From Brachybacterium tyrofermentans (GTDB lineage Bacteria > Actinomycetota > Actinomycetes > Actinomycetales > Dermabacteraceae): 56,446 nucleotides of DNA. A program made the translations under genes and the position numbers. Shown here piece by piece: positions 28,628 to 37,961 of this stretch (positions are counted from its first letter, which is position 1; every line of letters starts with the position of its first letter). The notes beneath the pieces are model-generated. The model saw only the letters and a list, made by a program, of their open reading frames with translations. It made no database searches and was not told the DNA's origin. The DNA is taken from contig NZ_JABUXW010000026.1 in the NCBI RefSeq assembly GCF_014897585.1, forward strand, positions 1 through 56,446, in the 5' to 3' direction.

Positions 28628-28667
28628 GAACGCGGCGCGTCCCCGATATCGGGGACGCGCCGCGTTC
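28628..28667. terminator. Bidirectional hairpin between usp and katA
   Basis: A perfect 40-bp palindrome whose 17-bp arms surround GATATC. It lies between two convergent genes. Confidence 0.85.
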
Positions 28668-28708
28668 TCGTGCGGATCACCGGGCCGTCATCGTCGGCCC
28701 GGGGCGGG

Positions 28709-30202
28709 TCAGCTGTTCAGCGGGTCGCCGCCGGACATCTCGTCGGCCGCGGCGGTGCCGATGGCCTTCTCGATGCGCTCACCGACGGTCTGGTCGATGT
28801 TCTTCCAGTACTGGATCGCGTTGGAGAGCACGGGCTCCTCGACGGTGCTCAGGCCGCCGGAGACGGTCTCGACCAGGCGGTCGCGGTCGCCGTCGTCGAA
28901 GACCTCGCGCACCAGGATGCCGGGCTGGACGAAGTCGCCGTCCTCGGAGTGGAGGGTGTAGGCGGCGCGCACCAGCTCGCCGTCAGTCTCCCAGCCGTTG
29001 TCGACGGGGCCCTGCTCGTCCTGATACGCACGACCGTAGGAGTTCGGTGCGTACACCGGCGCGTCCCCGGAGTGCAAGAACTGCATGAACCCCTCCTTGT
29101 CGTAGGAGTTCGTGGGCACGACGGGCTGGTTCACCGGCAGCTGGTTGAAGTTCGTGCCGATGCGGTGACGCTGCGCATCCGGGTAGGAGAACACGCGGCC
29201 CAGCAGCATCTTGTCCGGGGAGAGCCCGATGCCCGGCACCAGGTTCGAGGGGCTGAAGGCCGCCTGCTCCACCTGGGCGTAGTGGTTCTGCGGGTTCTTG
29301 TTCAGGGTCATCTTCCCGACCTTGATCAGCGGATAGTCCTTCTTGGACACCGTCTTGGTCAGGTCGAAGATGTTGAAGCGGTAGGTCTTCGCCTCCTCGT
29401 AGGGGATGACCTGGACGGAGACGGTCCAGCTCGGGTTCTCGCCGCGGTCGATCGCTTCGAACAGGTCGCGACGGTGGTAGTCGCCGTCCGAGCCGGCGAT
29501 CTGCTCCGCCTCCTCGTTGCTGAGGAACTCGAGGCCCTGATCGGTGTGGAAGTGGTACTTGACCCAGAACTTCTCGCCGGACTCGTTGACCCACATATAG
29601 GTGTGCGAGCCGTAGCCGTTCATGTGGCGCCAGGACTTGGGCAGACCACGGTCGCCCATGAGGTAGGTGACCTGGTGGGCGGACTCCGGGGAGTTCGACC
29701 AGAAGTCCCACTGCATGGTGTTCGAGCGCAGGCCCGAATCCGGGGTGCGCTTCTGCGAGTGGATGAAGTCGGGGAACTTCATGGGGTCGCGCACGAAGAA
29801 GACCGGGGTGTTGTTCCCGACCAGGTCGTAGTTGCCCTCCTGGGTGTAGAACTTCAGCGCGAAGCCGCGCACGTCCCGCCAGGTGTCGGGCGAGCCCAGC
29901 TCACCGGCGACGGTCGAGAAGCGGGCCAGCATCGGGGTCTTGCGACCGGGCTGGAACAGATCCGCCTTGGTGTACTGCGAGACGTCCTCGGTGATCTCCA
30001 GCTCGCCGAAGGCGCCGGAGCCCTTGGCGTGGGGGCTGCGCTCCGGGACGCGCTCGCGGTCGAAGCGGGCGAGCTTCTCGACCAGGGCGGTGTCATGGAG
30101 CATGAGCGGGCCGTCGGGGCCGACGCTGAGGGAGTTCGCGTCGGACTCGCGCGGAGCGCCGGACTCCGTGGTGCTCGGGATCGTGGGATCGAAGTCGTTC
30201 AT
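28709..30202 (-). CDS. katA: Monofunctional heme catalase
   Basis: A 497-aa small-subunit (clade 3 type) catalase degrading hydrogen peroxide. Visible signatures: the active-site region [49 protein letters not shown], and the proximal heme tyrosine block [17 protein letters not shown] 30202 has GGAGACGC upstream; the frame continues further upstream without conservation. It lies 109 bp downstream of furA on the same strand, the furA-catalase arrangement seen in other actinobacteria, so it is probably peroxide- or iron-responsive through FurA. Confidence 0.96.
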   Translation of the reverse strand: MNDFDPTIPSTTESGAPRESDANSLSVGPDGPLMLHDTALVEKLARFDRERVPERSPHAKGSGAFGELEITEDVSQYTKADLFQPGRKTPMLARFSTVAGELGSPDTWRDVRGFALKFYTQEGNYDLVGNNTPVFFVRDPMKFPDFIHSQKRTPDSGLRSNTMQWDFWSNSPESAHQVTYLMGDRGLPKSWRHMNGYGSHTYMWVNESGEKFWVKYHFHTDQGLEFLSNEEAEQIAGSDGDYHRRDLFEAIDRGENPSWTVSVQVIPYEEAKTYRFNIFDLTKTVSKKDYPLIKVGKMTLNKNPQNHYAQVEQAAFSPSNLVPGIGLSPDKMLLGRVFSYPDAQRHRIGTNFNQLPVNQPVVPTNSYDKEGFMQFLHSGDAPVYAPNSYGRAYQDEQGPVDNGWETDGELVRAAYTLHSEDGDFVQPGILVREVFDDGDRDRLVETVSGGLSTVEEPVLSNAIQYWKNIDQTVGERIEKAIGTAAADEMSGGDPLNS

Positions 30203-30311
30203 GTGCGTCTCCTGGTGGTCGTGATGGTTTCTGACACGTTGTAACGATAAGTGAGGACAGTGACGTTCGGACAGTGGCGGACGGGAAATGCGGGCCCTGA
30301 CCCCGGAAGGG

Positions 30312-30809
30312 TCAGGGGGATTCGGGGGCGGTATGCGCGCCGGGCGCGGCATCCTGCGCGCGAGGCGCGGCGGCAGGATCAGCCGACGCCTGCGCGGCGC
30401 GGCACCGAGAGCAGATGCCTCGGTAGACGACGTCGGCGATCTCGATCTCGAAACCGTGGTCGTCGGAGGGGGTCAGGCACGGCGAATGGCCGACGGAGCA
30501 GGGCACGTCCTCCAGGCGCCCGCAGCTGCGGCACACCAGGTGGTGGTGGTTGTCGTGGCGATGCAGCTCGTACTGCATGCTCCGCCCGCCCACGGAGACG
30601 CGGCGCAGCAGCTCCGCATCGGACAGGGCGTTGAGCACGTCGTAGACCGCCTGCCGAGACACCGTGCCCAGCCGCTCGCGGACCGCCTGGGCGATCACCT
30701 CGGCGTCGGCATGAGGATGCTCGGCGACCGCGGACAGCGCCGCGAGCCGCGGGGCGGTCACGCGCAGTCCCGCCTCACGCAGGGCGGAGGGATGGTCGAG
30801 CGTCGGCAT
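30312..30809 (-). CDS. furA: Fur family regulator (FurA type)
   Basis: A 165-aa metal-dependent regulator. The helix-turn-helix is in [22 protein letters not shown]; the [10 protein letters not shown] and ICSRCRAA motifs give the metal-binding His cluster and two CxxC pairs. Position next to katA suggests FurA-type control of peroxide defence. The C-terminal 30 residues are a low-complexity Ala/Pro tail. The start lies 6 nt after a -10 box, so the mRNA is likely leaderless. Confidence 0.95.
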   Translation of the reverse strand: MPTLDHPSALREAGLRVTAPRLAALSAVAEHPHADAEVIAQAVRERLGTVSRQAVYDVLNALSDAELLRRVSVGGRSMQYELHRHDNHHHLVCRSCGRLEDVPCSVGHSPCLTPSDDHGFEIEIADVVYRGICSRCRAAQASADPAAAPRAQDAAPGAHTAPESP

Positions 30810-30815
30810 GCCCCC

Positions 30816-30853
30816 ACCATAACGTGCACTCTGGACTTAATCAAGAAAAGTGC
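30816..30853 (-). promoter_or_regulatory. furA-katA promoter with overlapping Fur-like box
   Basis: On the minus strand TTGATT (30844-30839), a 17-bp spacer and TATGGT (30821-30816) form a good promoter, with the ATG 6 nt after the -10. The -35 is embedded in CTTTTCTTGATTAAGTCCAG, very similar to the operator known upstream of mycobacterial and streptomycete furA genes. Confidence 0.7.
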
Positions 30854-31030
30854 CGCGGGCCTGCCCCACGGCACCCCTCCGACGCCCCCACCGTCCGCGC
30901 ACGTCCCAGGACGACAGGAGATGCAGGCAGGGCGGGTGAACTGTGCAGCTCGCACCCAGGAGGTCGGTGCCCTGCGATGGCGCACACCGCAGTAGATTGT
31001 TCCCCGGTCCGCGCGCTCGGGCCGCAGGAC

Positions 31031-31061
31031 GGCACGACGGCACGACGGCACGACGGCACGG
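31031..31061. repeat. 8-bp tandem repeat (GGCACGAC) upstream of a membrane gene
   Basis: Units at 31031, 31039 and 31047 are exact and 31055 is near-exact. The array lies about 35 bp before the next start codon, so copy number could change promoter or leader spacing. Confidence 0.85.
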
Positions 31062-31094
31062 CGCAGACACCACGATCACAGGGATACGACACAC

Positions 31095-31640
31095 ATGAGC
31101 ACACCGACGAAGAATGTAGCCGCCTGGACCTCGACCCTCGCCCAGGGCGAACCGGTGACCTTCCGCTTCTCCCGTGTGCGGGGCGCGCTGCTCGCACTGC
31201 TCTGCGTGTTCCTCATCCTGGTCGGCCTCGTCCTGGGCCTCGCCGCCAGCGGTGTCCTCATGCTGCTCGGCTGGTTGGTCGTCCTCGGATGCCTGGTCCT
31301 GATGGTCGTCCATCTCCGCCGCGCCATCAGCCCGGCCGTCGGCCTCACCGTCGCCCCCACCGGCCTCACCATGACGACCGCGCGGGCGGGCGAGATCCCC
31401 TGGTCCGAGATCCTCCAGGTCGAGACGATCACGCAGGACTCCAACCGCCAGATCGAGCTCGGCGTGACCAATGCCGAGGCCCAGCGGCAGTACGACGCCG
31501 GCCTGGTCACGGTGTTCGATCGCGAGAAGACGGATGGACGCATGCAGAAGGCGCTGTGGCTGCCCGCCGGCCTCGCCGCGTCCAAGCCCGCGCTCACCTC
31601 CTGGATCGACGAGGAGCTCACTGCGCGCAGCCGCTTCTGA
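31095..31640 (+). CDS. Hypothetical two-helix membrane protein
   Basis: A 181-aa protein. A polar N-terminus (about 1-28) is followed by two adjacent transmembrane helices (about 30-52 and 54-73), then a cytoplasmic domain of about 110 residues. The latter (VGLTVAPTGLTMTTARAGEIPWSEILQVE) looks like a short PH-like beta domain of the kind found in bacterial two-helix PH-domain proteins. I cannot name a function. It is divergent from furA and convergent with the glycosyltransferase. Confidence 0.8.
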   Translation: MSTPTKNVAAWTSTLAQGEPVTFRFSRVRGALLALLCVFLILVGLVLGLAASGVLMLLGWLVVLGCLVLMVVHLRRAISPAVGLTVAPTGLTMTTARAGEIPWSEILQVETITQDSNRQIELGVTNAEAQRQYDAGLVTVFDREKTDGRMQKALWLPAGLAASKPALTSWIDEELTARSRF

Positions 31641-31710
31641 GCGACCGCTCGACGTCAGCACGATGGCGCGAGACCTCGGAGGCATCGGCACCCGCAGCGC
31701 TGCGTGGCGG

Positions 31711-33525
31711 TCAGGCCTCGCGACGGATGCTGACGTTCCCTCCGGCCGTGGTGTACGGCGCGAGACCATCGCGAGCCGGAGGCATCTGCTCCTTCGCGCT
31801 CGCGATGCGCGCACGGCCCCAGGTCCGGGCGCCTCGAACGAACACATAGAGGTCCAGCACGGATCGGCCGACGATCGCGGTGAGCTGCTCCGCCGTGAGG
31901 AGCGCCTCGACGATGCAGCCGTCGGAGGTCGGCTTCACCCTCGCCCGGACACGTCCGTAGGCGTCTCGGCCTCGCCCGATCCACCCGACCATCGCCTCGG
32001 GCCTGCGACCCCACGGACCGGCGACCACCTTGAGCCGGAGCCGGAGCCCCTTCTTCGAGAGCTTCGCAGAGAGCAGCGTCGCGTCGACCTTCTCCCCCCG
32101 GAGCGCGCGCTGACGTCGTCGAGCCCGGGCGAGCTCCTTTCCCCAGATCTTGGCGACGTTCTCGGGCGAGAAGTCCTGCGCGCGCCGGATCGCCGCCGTA
32201 CGCATCCGCGCCCGCTCCCGGGCCGGCATGCCATGAACTCTCACCAGGGCGTCGGCCATGGCCTGGATGTCCCCCGACGGCACGAGGAACCCGTCGACAC
32301 CATCGGTGACCACGTCGCTGGGACCGAACTCGATGTCATAGACGATCGGGATGCATCCTGCTGACATCGCTTCCAGCAGTGCGACCGGATGCCCTTCGTA
32401 ACGGCTGCTCATCAGCGTGAACACCGCCGTGCCGAATCTCTGCTTCGCGTTCGCGTCATACCCCCTCCACCGGACGACGTCCCCCAGGTCGAGCCGCTCC
32501 GCCGTCCTGGTGAGCCGCCGGGTCAGCGGTCCCAGGCCGAAGATCTCGACCTGCGTGTCGACTCCCTCGGCACGTGCGAGCGCCAGAGCGCGCAGGGCGT
32601 GGTCGAGCCTCTTCTGCGTCGTCTGACGTGCCACGATGACTCCGCCGGAACGGCGCTGCTCGGCCACGGGCTCCGCGGCCGGGCAGGCGAGCATGTTGGG
32701 AGCCACGAAGCTGTTCTCGGCGACCACCCCAGCGTCCACGAAGCCCGCCTGCTGACGGGGGGTCAGGATCGCCACGGCGTCGAACCAGTCCAGATGGCTC
32801 AGCATCCGCATCACGCTGGGCGCCAATCCGCCCCGTTCATCGGATCGCATCTGGAGGAGATGGTGATTGTGGATGGCCTGGACGGTGGTGACGTTGTCAC
32901 GCTGATAGTCGAAGAATCGGCTCCCGGCCGTGGCGGAGTCGACGATCAGGATCGATTCCTCCTCGCCGATCACCCAGTCGAGCCATGCGTGATAGAGCCT
33001 GCGTTCGCTGCGCCACTGTGCGAGCGGTCGTCCGTCCCGGGTGAAGAGCGTGATGAGGCGACCGCTCCGCACCCCGCGCTGCCCGGCGTCCCGTTCATCG
33101 CAGATCGCCCGCGTTCCATCGGAGCGGAAGCGGTCGATCTGGAGGACGTCCTCGGTGTCGCCGAATCGCCGTGGCTGCCGGGTCCGATCAGGATCGGGCA
33201 GCTCATCAGCGGCAGGCAGCACAGGGTCCACCTGCGACCGGAGACCCACCAGCTCCTCATCGGGCTGCGTCCCCAGATCCGACCAGACGTTGCGGATCCG
33301 CACGTTGCCGCTGATCTGCCCGGTGCTGCGCAGCTGCTGCGTGCGCACATCCTGGTCGACCATGTTCGGAGACTTCGTGAGGATATCGATCCGTCGACCG
33401 TCGAGGTCGGCGAACGCAGAGCTGCGCTGCAACGCGACGGTGACCATTCCGCCGAACGTGTCCGGGATGATGCTCACGAGCTCGTAGATCGGTACTTGCG
33501 GAAGATACTTCCTGCGGCGTACCAC
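31711..33525 (-). CDS. Glycosyltransferase family 4, TarM/TagE-like
   Basis: A 604-aa retaining GT-B glycosyltransferase. The start (YELVSIIPDTFGGMVTVALQRSSAF) and the central AIHNHHLLQM segment resemble poly(ribitol/glycerol-phosphate) alpha-glucosyltransferases. The GT4 E-x7-E motif is present in SSRYEGHPVALLEAMSAG near residue 395, and the donor-binding QTTQKRLDHALRA near 300. A C-terminal domain of about 130 residues (basic, beta-rich) follows. GTG 33525 has AAGGAG 5 nt upstream. It is not in a teichoic-acid cluster here. Decoration of a wall polymer with glucose is the likely role, inferred from family similarity. Confidence 0.85.
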   Translation of the reverse strand: MVRRRKYLPQVPIYELVSIIPDTFGGMVTVALQRSSAFADLDGRRIDILTKSPNMVDQDVRTQQLRSTGQISGNVRIRNVWSDLGTQPDEELVGLRSQVDPVLPAADELPDPDRTRQPRRFGDTEDVLQIDRFRSDGTRAICDERDAGQRGVRSGRLITLFTRDGRPLAQWRSERRLYHAWLDWVIGEEESILIVDSATAGSRFFDYQRDNVTTVQAIHNHHLLQMRSDERGGLAPSVMRMLSHLDWFDAVAILTPRQQAGFVDAGVVAENSFVAPNMLACPAAEPVAEQRRSGGVIVARQTTQKRLDHALRALALARAEGVDTQVEIFGLGPLTRRLTRTAERLDLGDVVRWRGYDANAKQRFGTAVFTLMSSRYEGHPVALLEAMSAGCIPIVYDIEFGPSDVVTDGVDGFLVPSGDIQAMADALVRVHGMPARERARMRTAAIRRAQDFSPENVAKIWGKELARARRRQRALRGEKVDATLLSAKLSKKGLRLRLKVVAGPWGRRPEAMVGWIGRGRDAYGRVRARVKPTSDGCIVEALLTAEQLTAIVGRSVLDLYVFVRGARTWGRARIASAKEQMPPARDGLAPYTTAGGNVSIRREA

Positions 33526-33746
33526 GCAGACTCCTTCAGGGTCATCGAAGCCCGAGAAGCGTCACGATGTCGGCGCATGCCGGGCATGTACCGTGCTGAA
33601 CCAGGCCGTCCACAATATCTGACATGTGTCCATTTGTCGCCCCCCGCGACGCCGCGGTCCCTGTGCCTGCTCCTCGCGAGCAGCCCGACGGTGCTGAACA
33701 CGGTCCCGAGCAGGACGACGAGCGCGCGCGGGAGCGACGACAGCAG
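33526..33746. other. Intergenic region, possible membrane-protein remnant
   Basis: About 220 bp between the glycosyltransferase and tRNA-Thr. One minus-strand frame near 33660-33735 encodes a short hydrophobic stretch (SLPRALVVLLGTVFSTVGLLARSR), then loses coding character. It might be a fragment of a lost gene. No other signal seen. Confidence 0.35.
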
Positions 33747-33779
33747 AAGACCCCCACACCTGCGAGGTGAGGGGGTCTT
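33747..33779 (-). terminator. Hairpin terminator of tRNA-Thr
   Basis: AAGACCCCC and GGGGGTCTT arms with an inner CACCT.../AGGTG pairing; it lies 12 bp beyond the tRNA 3' end. Confidence 0.8.
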
Positions 33780-33790
33780 CTATCACTCGG

Positions 33791-33863
33791 AGCCGCCTAC
33801 CAGAATCGAACTGGTGACCTATTCATTACGAGTGAATCGCTCTACCGACTGAGCTAAGGCGGC
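33791..33863 (-). tRNA. tRNA-Thr (anticodon CGT)
   Basis: A 73-nt cloverleaf with acceptor GCCGCCT/AGGCGGC, D-arm AGCTCAGTCGGT, anticodon loop CTCGTAA and T-arm CCAGTTCGATTCTGG. It reads ACG codons. No CCA is encoded. Confidence 0.95.
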
Positions 33864-34014
33864 GTTTCCGCCGTTCACACGGCGGATTGGTTCACTCTAC
33901 GGGACACCGGGCGACCGGTGCAAAGCGCGGGAGCGCGATCCCCGTCACGCTCGGCACCCGAGCCTGCCGCGGCGGCCGACGCCAGGCCCGAAGGATGCAG
34001 CGGACGGCTCATGG

Positions 34015-35661
34015 TCAGCAGCTGAAGCCGTCCTCCGGCACGGTGTCCGCCAGGAGATAGGCGTCGACCTGCTCCTCGATGCAGCCGCCGGAGCGTCCGT
34101 AGGCGGTGTGCCCGTTGCCCTCCCAGGTCAGGTGCACACCGCTGTCGAGCTGCTCGGCCAGGGCTGTGGACCAGGCGTACGGGGTGGCCGGGTCGCCCGT
34201 CGTACCGATCACCACGATGGGGGCGGCGCCCTCGGCGGAGATCGGCGCGGGCTCTCTCACGGGGGCCTGCGGCCACTGCGCGCAGTCGTCCTTGGCGATG
34301 TTCGAACCGAAGGTCGGGAACTCCTCCGCGATGCGGGCCGTCTCCTGCGCCGCCCACTCCTCGTCGGCGACTCGGGGATGGTCCAGACAGTTCACGGCGG
34401 TCATCGAGAACGCGGAGCTGGTGCGGTACGAGCCGTCCAGCTGGCGCTCGGCGGAGCGGTCGTCCATCTCCAGCAGCTGGCTGCCGTCGCCGTTCATCGC
34501 GGCGGTGAGCGCCTCGCGGCCCGTGGGCCACAGCTCGTCGCTGTACATCAGCGCCAGCACGGCGGAGCGGGCGAGGGAGCCCGTGAGGGGCCGCTCGGGG
34601 TCACCGCTGTCCACGGGCGATTCGTCGGCGGCCGCGAAGAACGCGTTCAACTGCTTCTTCGCCTCGGCGACGTCACCCTTGAGGGGACATTGCTGGGCAG
34701 TGTCCAGGCAGTCCTGGAGGAAGACGTCGGCCGCCTTCTCGAAGCCCTCCGACTGACCGGCGACGAACTCGTCCATCGTGAGCGTGGGATCGATCGCCCC
34801 GTCCAGCACGAAGTGCCCGACGCGATCGGGGTACAGATCGGCATAGCTCGAACCGAGGTAGCTGCCGTAGGAGTACCCGAGGTAGTCGAGCTGCTCACTG
34901 CCCAGGGACGAGCGCAGCACGTCCATGTCGCGGGCGGAGGAGTAGGTATCGAGGTAGGGCAGGACCTCCCCGGAGTTCTCCTCGCAGGAGGCGGCGATCC
35001 GTGCGCCCCACTCCTCGTAGAGCCGCGAGGACTCGGCGGAGACGGGCTGCCCCTTCACCGCGCGGTACTCGTCGGTCTCCTCATCGGTCAGGCACTGCAC
35101 GCCCTCGGAGCGGCCCACACCGCGCGGGTCGAAGCTCACCAGGTCATAGGTGCCGAGGACCTCCGGGGAGATCATGTACGGCGCGGATTCCATGTAGTTG
35201 ACGCCGGAGACGCCGGGGCCGCCCGGGTTGAACACGAGCGATCCGGTGACCTGCCCGGAGCCCGGGATGCGCGCCACCGCGAGGTCGATGTCCGTGCCGC
35301 CCGGGTCATCCCAGGCGAGCGGGACCGTGAGGATCCCGCATTCCAGCCCCTCGGCGACGACACCCTCGCAGTCGTCCCACTCGATGTCCTGCTCGTAGTA
35401 CTGGGCGTACTCCGGATCGGTCGACGGGTCGCCGGGCAGATCCTGCGCGGCCGACGTGCCGAGCTCGTCCAGCGGGAGGTCCTGCTCGCCGTCCGGGGCC
35501 TGCTGGGCGGAGCCGCCGCCGTCGCTGGTCCCGTCGCCGGCACCGCCGCCGTCCTCCGCTCCCTCGCCGAGCTGCGTGCAGCCGCTCAGCAGCAGCACGG
35601 TCGCGGCCAGGGCCGCCGTGAGTCGGGAGAGGGACCGTCGCGGCCGGGCGGCGAGTGTCAT
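34015..35661 (-). CDS. Secreted lipoprotein alpha/beta-hydrolase (S33 tripeptidyl aminopeptidase type)
   Basis: A 548-aa exported hydrolase. It has a signal peptide with lipobox LLSGC (lipidated C28), then a Gly/Asp-rich linker to about residue 70. The alpha/beta-hydrolase shows FNPGGPGVSG (oxyanion hole), the nucleophile elbow GYSYGSYLG, the acid in GTTGDPATP and the His in EGNGHTAYG. The arrangement matches actinobacterial tripeptidyl aminopeptidases (SlpD/E, Tap-like C-terminal domain). It likely trims peptides outside the membrane. AAGGAAG precedes the ATG. Confidence 0.92.
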   Translation of the reverse strand: MTLAARPRRSLSRLTAALAATVLLLSGCTQLGEGAEDGGGAGDGTSDGGGSAQQAPDGEQDLPLDELGTSAAQDLPGDPSTDPEYAQYYEQDIEWDDCEGVVAEGLECGILTVPLAWDDPGGTDIDLAVARIPGSGQVTGSLVFNPGGPGVSGVNYMESAPYMISPEVLGTYDLVSFDPRGVGRSEGVQCLTDEETDEYRAVKGQPVSAESSRLYEEWGARIAASCEENSGEVLPYLDTYSSARDMDVLRSSLGSEQLDYLGYSYGSYLGSSYADLYPDRVGHFVLDGAIDPTLTMDEFVAGQSEGFEKAADVFLQDCLDTAQQCPLKGDVAEAKKQLNAFFAAADESPVDSGDPERPLTGSLARSAVLALMYSDELWPTGREALTAAMNGDGSQLLEMDDRSAERQLDGSYRTSSAFSMTAVNCLDHPRVADEEWAAQETARIAEEFPTFGSNIAKDDCAQWPQAPVREPAPISAEGAAPIVVIGTTGDPATPYAWSTALAEQLDSGVHLTWEGNGHTAYGRSGGCIEEQVDAYLLADTVPEDGFSC

Positions 35662-35842
35662 ACGTGGCTTCCTTGTCCTGGGGGCGGAGCTGGACCTGGT
35701 GGACGCGCCGGGAGATCGGGGCGCATCCCGTGGGGCTGATCGCCGACGGCCTCGGCCGCGGTGGGACGGGCCGGACCGGGGAGATCGCGCGACGGCCCGG
35801 CCATCCTAGGCCCCAGGGATGACCGGGTCGGCGAGCTCCGTG

Positions 35843-35907
35843 CGAGCCGGGCCGGGGCGAGTCAGGACGGGCCGGGCCGAGCCGAGCCGAGCCGGGACGA
35901 GTCAGGC
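35843..35907. repeat. 25-bp repeat pair, one copy spanning the ABC permease stop
   Basis: 35843-35867 and 35883-35907 match at 22 of 25 positions with a 40-bp period. The second includes the TGA (35902-35904) of the permease gene. The spacer is a GCCGA/GCCGG simple repeat. Confidence 0.85.
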
Positions 35908-36636
35908 CACTTCGCGGTTGTTCCAGCGCCACGCCCCGTAGACGGCAGGGAGCACCACGAGCAGGACCAGCGGGATCAGCTCGAAGGCCGTCGCGTCCCC
36001 GGAGGCGAGCACGGTCGCGGCCGTCTGCAGATCCACCGCGCGCACAACGTCCATGAGGACCTCGGACCCGGTGAGCATGGCGACCGCCGTGGCGGTGCCG
36101 ACCACGAAGGGAATGCCGATCGCGGCGACCAAGCCGACCACGGTGGACTGCAGGGCGATGCCCACGGCGAGCGAGAAGAGCAGGATGGCTGCGAGACCGA
36201 TGAGCTGGGTGGTCAGCGCATCGCCGAACGCGGAGAAGATCGCGCCCTCCCCGATCAGCTCACCACCGATCCAGGTGGTCAGCGCCGCGAGCGCGTAGGC
36301 GAACGCCACGATCGCAGCGATCACCACGACAGCAGCGATCACCTTGGAGGCCAGCACCCCGAGACGCCCCGGGCGCTGCAGGAAGGTCAGCTGGATCGAG
36401 CCGTCGGACCACTCCCCCGCGACGATCAGCACCGCGATCACCGGGATGATCAGGGACAGCGGAAGGCTCAGCACGATGAGGGTCAGGTTGATGTCGGAAC
36501 TGGAATCGGCCAGGAAGAGGGGCTGCAGGAGCCCCCCGAGGGCGGCGAAGCCGACGATGAGGATCAGCGAGATCGTCATCAGGATCGCGGAGCCGCGGGT
36601 GTCGAGATGGGCGCGGAGGTCGAGTGCGGGTCTCAT
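35902..36636 (-). CDS. ABC-2 type transporter permease
   Basis: A 244-aa protein with six hydrophobic helices. The N-terminal cytoplasmic start MRPALDLRAHLDTRGSAILM and the segment GEWSDGSIQLTFLQRPGRLGVLASK between helices 2 and 3 are typical for ABC-2 permeases of the NatB/drug-export type. It lies 77 bp downstream of its ATP-binding partner. Substrate unknown; the adjacent two-component system suggests envelope stress or antimicrobial response. Confidence 0.88.
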   Translation of the reverse strand: MRPALDLRAHLDTRGSAILMTISLILIVGFAALGGLLQPLFLADSSSDINLTLIVLSLPLSLIIPVIAVLIVAGEWSDGSIQLTFLQRPGRLGVLASKVIAAVVVIAAIVAFAYALAALTTWIGGELIGEGAIFSAFGDALTTQLIGLAAILLFSLAVGIALQSTVVGLVAAIGIPFVVGTATAVAMLTGSEVLMDVVRAVDLQTAATVLASGDATAFELIPLVLLVVLPAVYGAWRWNNREVA

Positions 36637-36713
36637 GGGAGGTCTCCTCGAAGAGGTGGGAACGGTGCGATCGCGAACGAGCGATCAGGACGAAGTGCTC
36701 AGGAACGGGGTGA

Positions 36714-37751
36714 TCAGGAGGATGCGAGCTGAGCCGTGGCATCGGAGCCGGTCGGGGTGTCGGGACCGGCCGGGGCGCTGGACTCCGAGTCGGGGTCCGC
36801 CTGGCCAGTGAGCGCGAAGAAGACCTCCTCGAGCCCACCGTGGTCGGTGGCGCCCAGCGAGGTGAGGACGATCTGCTCGCGCAGGGCGAGGCGTCCCATG
36901 TCCTCCGGGGCCAGGCTCACCTCGAGCTCGTCCCCGGAGCGGCGCTCATAGGCGATCCCATGGGTATCGAGGGCCGCGCGGAGGGCTCGGGGGTCCAGGG
37001 CACCCACACGCGTGCCGCCCTCGCTGGTCAGCTCATCCAGCGTGCCTTCGCGCACCAACCGACCCCCGGCGATCACGACCAGGCGGTCCACGGTGGCCTG
37101 CACCTCGCGCAGCTGGTGGCTGGACAGCAGCACAGTGCCGCCGGCGTCGGCGAATGAGCGCAGCAGGCGGCGCATCCACCGGATCCCCTCGGGATCCAGC
37201 CCGTTGGCGGGCTCGTCGAGCACCAGCACGGCGGGATCACCGATCAGCGCCACCCCGATGCCGAGGCGCTGGCGCATGCCGTAGGAGTAGCCGCCCACCC
37301 GCTTCGCACCGGCGTGTCCCAGGCCGACGGTCTCGAGGACCTCGTCGGCCCGGGAGGCGGGCATCCCGATGGCGCGCGCAGCCAGGCGCAGGGTCTCCAG
37401 GCCGGTCCGGCCGCGGTGGAGCGCGCCCGCGTCGAGCATCACGCCGATGGTGCGGGCGGGGTGCTCGAGGCTGCGGTAGTCGGCACCGCCCACGAGCGCC
37501 CGGCCGGAGTCGCCCCGGGCGAGGCCGGTCAGGACCCGCAGCGTCGTGGACTTCCCGGCGCCGTTGGGGCCGAGGAAGCCGGTGACGCTGCCGGGCAGGC
37601 AGGTGAAGCTCAGGTCATCGACCACGGCGCGGTCGCCATAGCGCTTGGTCAGGCCCTGCACCTCGAGGGCAGCAGAGGTGCTGCCGGCTGCAGAGGTGCC
37701 GCGGACCGCGGAGGTGCCGCTGGATGCGGAGGAGCTGGTCTGTGAGGTCAT
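36714..37751 (-). CDS. ABC transporter ATP-binding protein
   Basis: A 345-aa ATPase. Walker A is GPNGAGKST, the signature YSYGMRQRLGIG, Walker B VLVLDEPANGLDP and the switch His in LLSSHQLREV. An N-terminal Ser/Thr/Ala-rich extension (about 30 residues with a repeated GTSA motif) precedes the domain, and a Pro/Ser tail follows. The ATG 37751 has AGGAG only 1-2 nt away, so the start is uncertain. It pairs with the permease downstream and is divergent from the sensor kinase that probably controls it. Confidence 0.92.
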   Translation of the reverse strand: MTSQTSSSASSGTSAVRGTSAAGSTSAALEVQGLTKRYGDRAVVDDLSFTCLPGSVTGFLGPNGAGKSTTLRVLTGLARGDSGRALVGGADYRSLEHPARTIGVMLDAGALHRGRTGLETLRLAARAIGMPASRADEVLETVGLGHAGAKRVGGYSYGMRQRLGIGVALIGDPAVLVLDEPANGLDPEGIRWMRRLLRSFADAGGTVLLSSHQLREVQATVDRLVVIAGGRLVREGTLDELTSEGGTRVGALDPRALRAALDTHGIAYERRSGDELEVSLAPEDMGRLALREQIVLTSLGATDHGGLEEVFFALTGQADPDSESSAPAGPDTPTGSDATAQLASS

Positions 37752-37949
37752 GCTCCTACTGTCCGCCGCGGCCACCCCGCTCGGACAGCGACCGCGGGTC
37801 AGCCCGAGCGCGACGATCGTCGGCCACAGGCGGGCCGGCTGGGTCCCGACCCCCGACCTGCGTCGGGGGTGGGTCGTCCGCGGGGCCGACCTCCGGCTGG
37901 AACCTCGGCCGACGGGCCGCCCGCGCGGCTCCGTCCCCGCCTGCGCCGA

Positions 37950-37955
37950 TACAGT
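37950..37955 (+). promoter_or_regulatory. -10 box TACAGT of the sensor kinase gene
   Basis: TACAGT is followed by 6 nt and then GTG at 37962, the same arrangement as TACAGT-N6-ATG at 52236. This supports a leaderless start at 37962. Confidence 0.5.
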
Positions 37956-37961
37956 GAGCGC

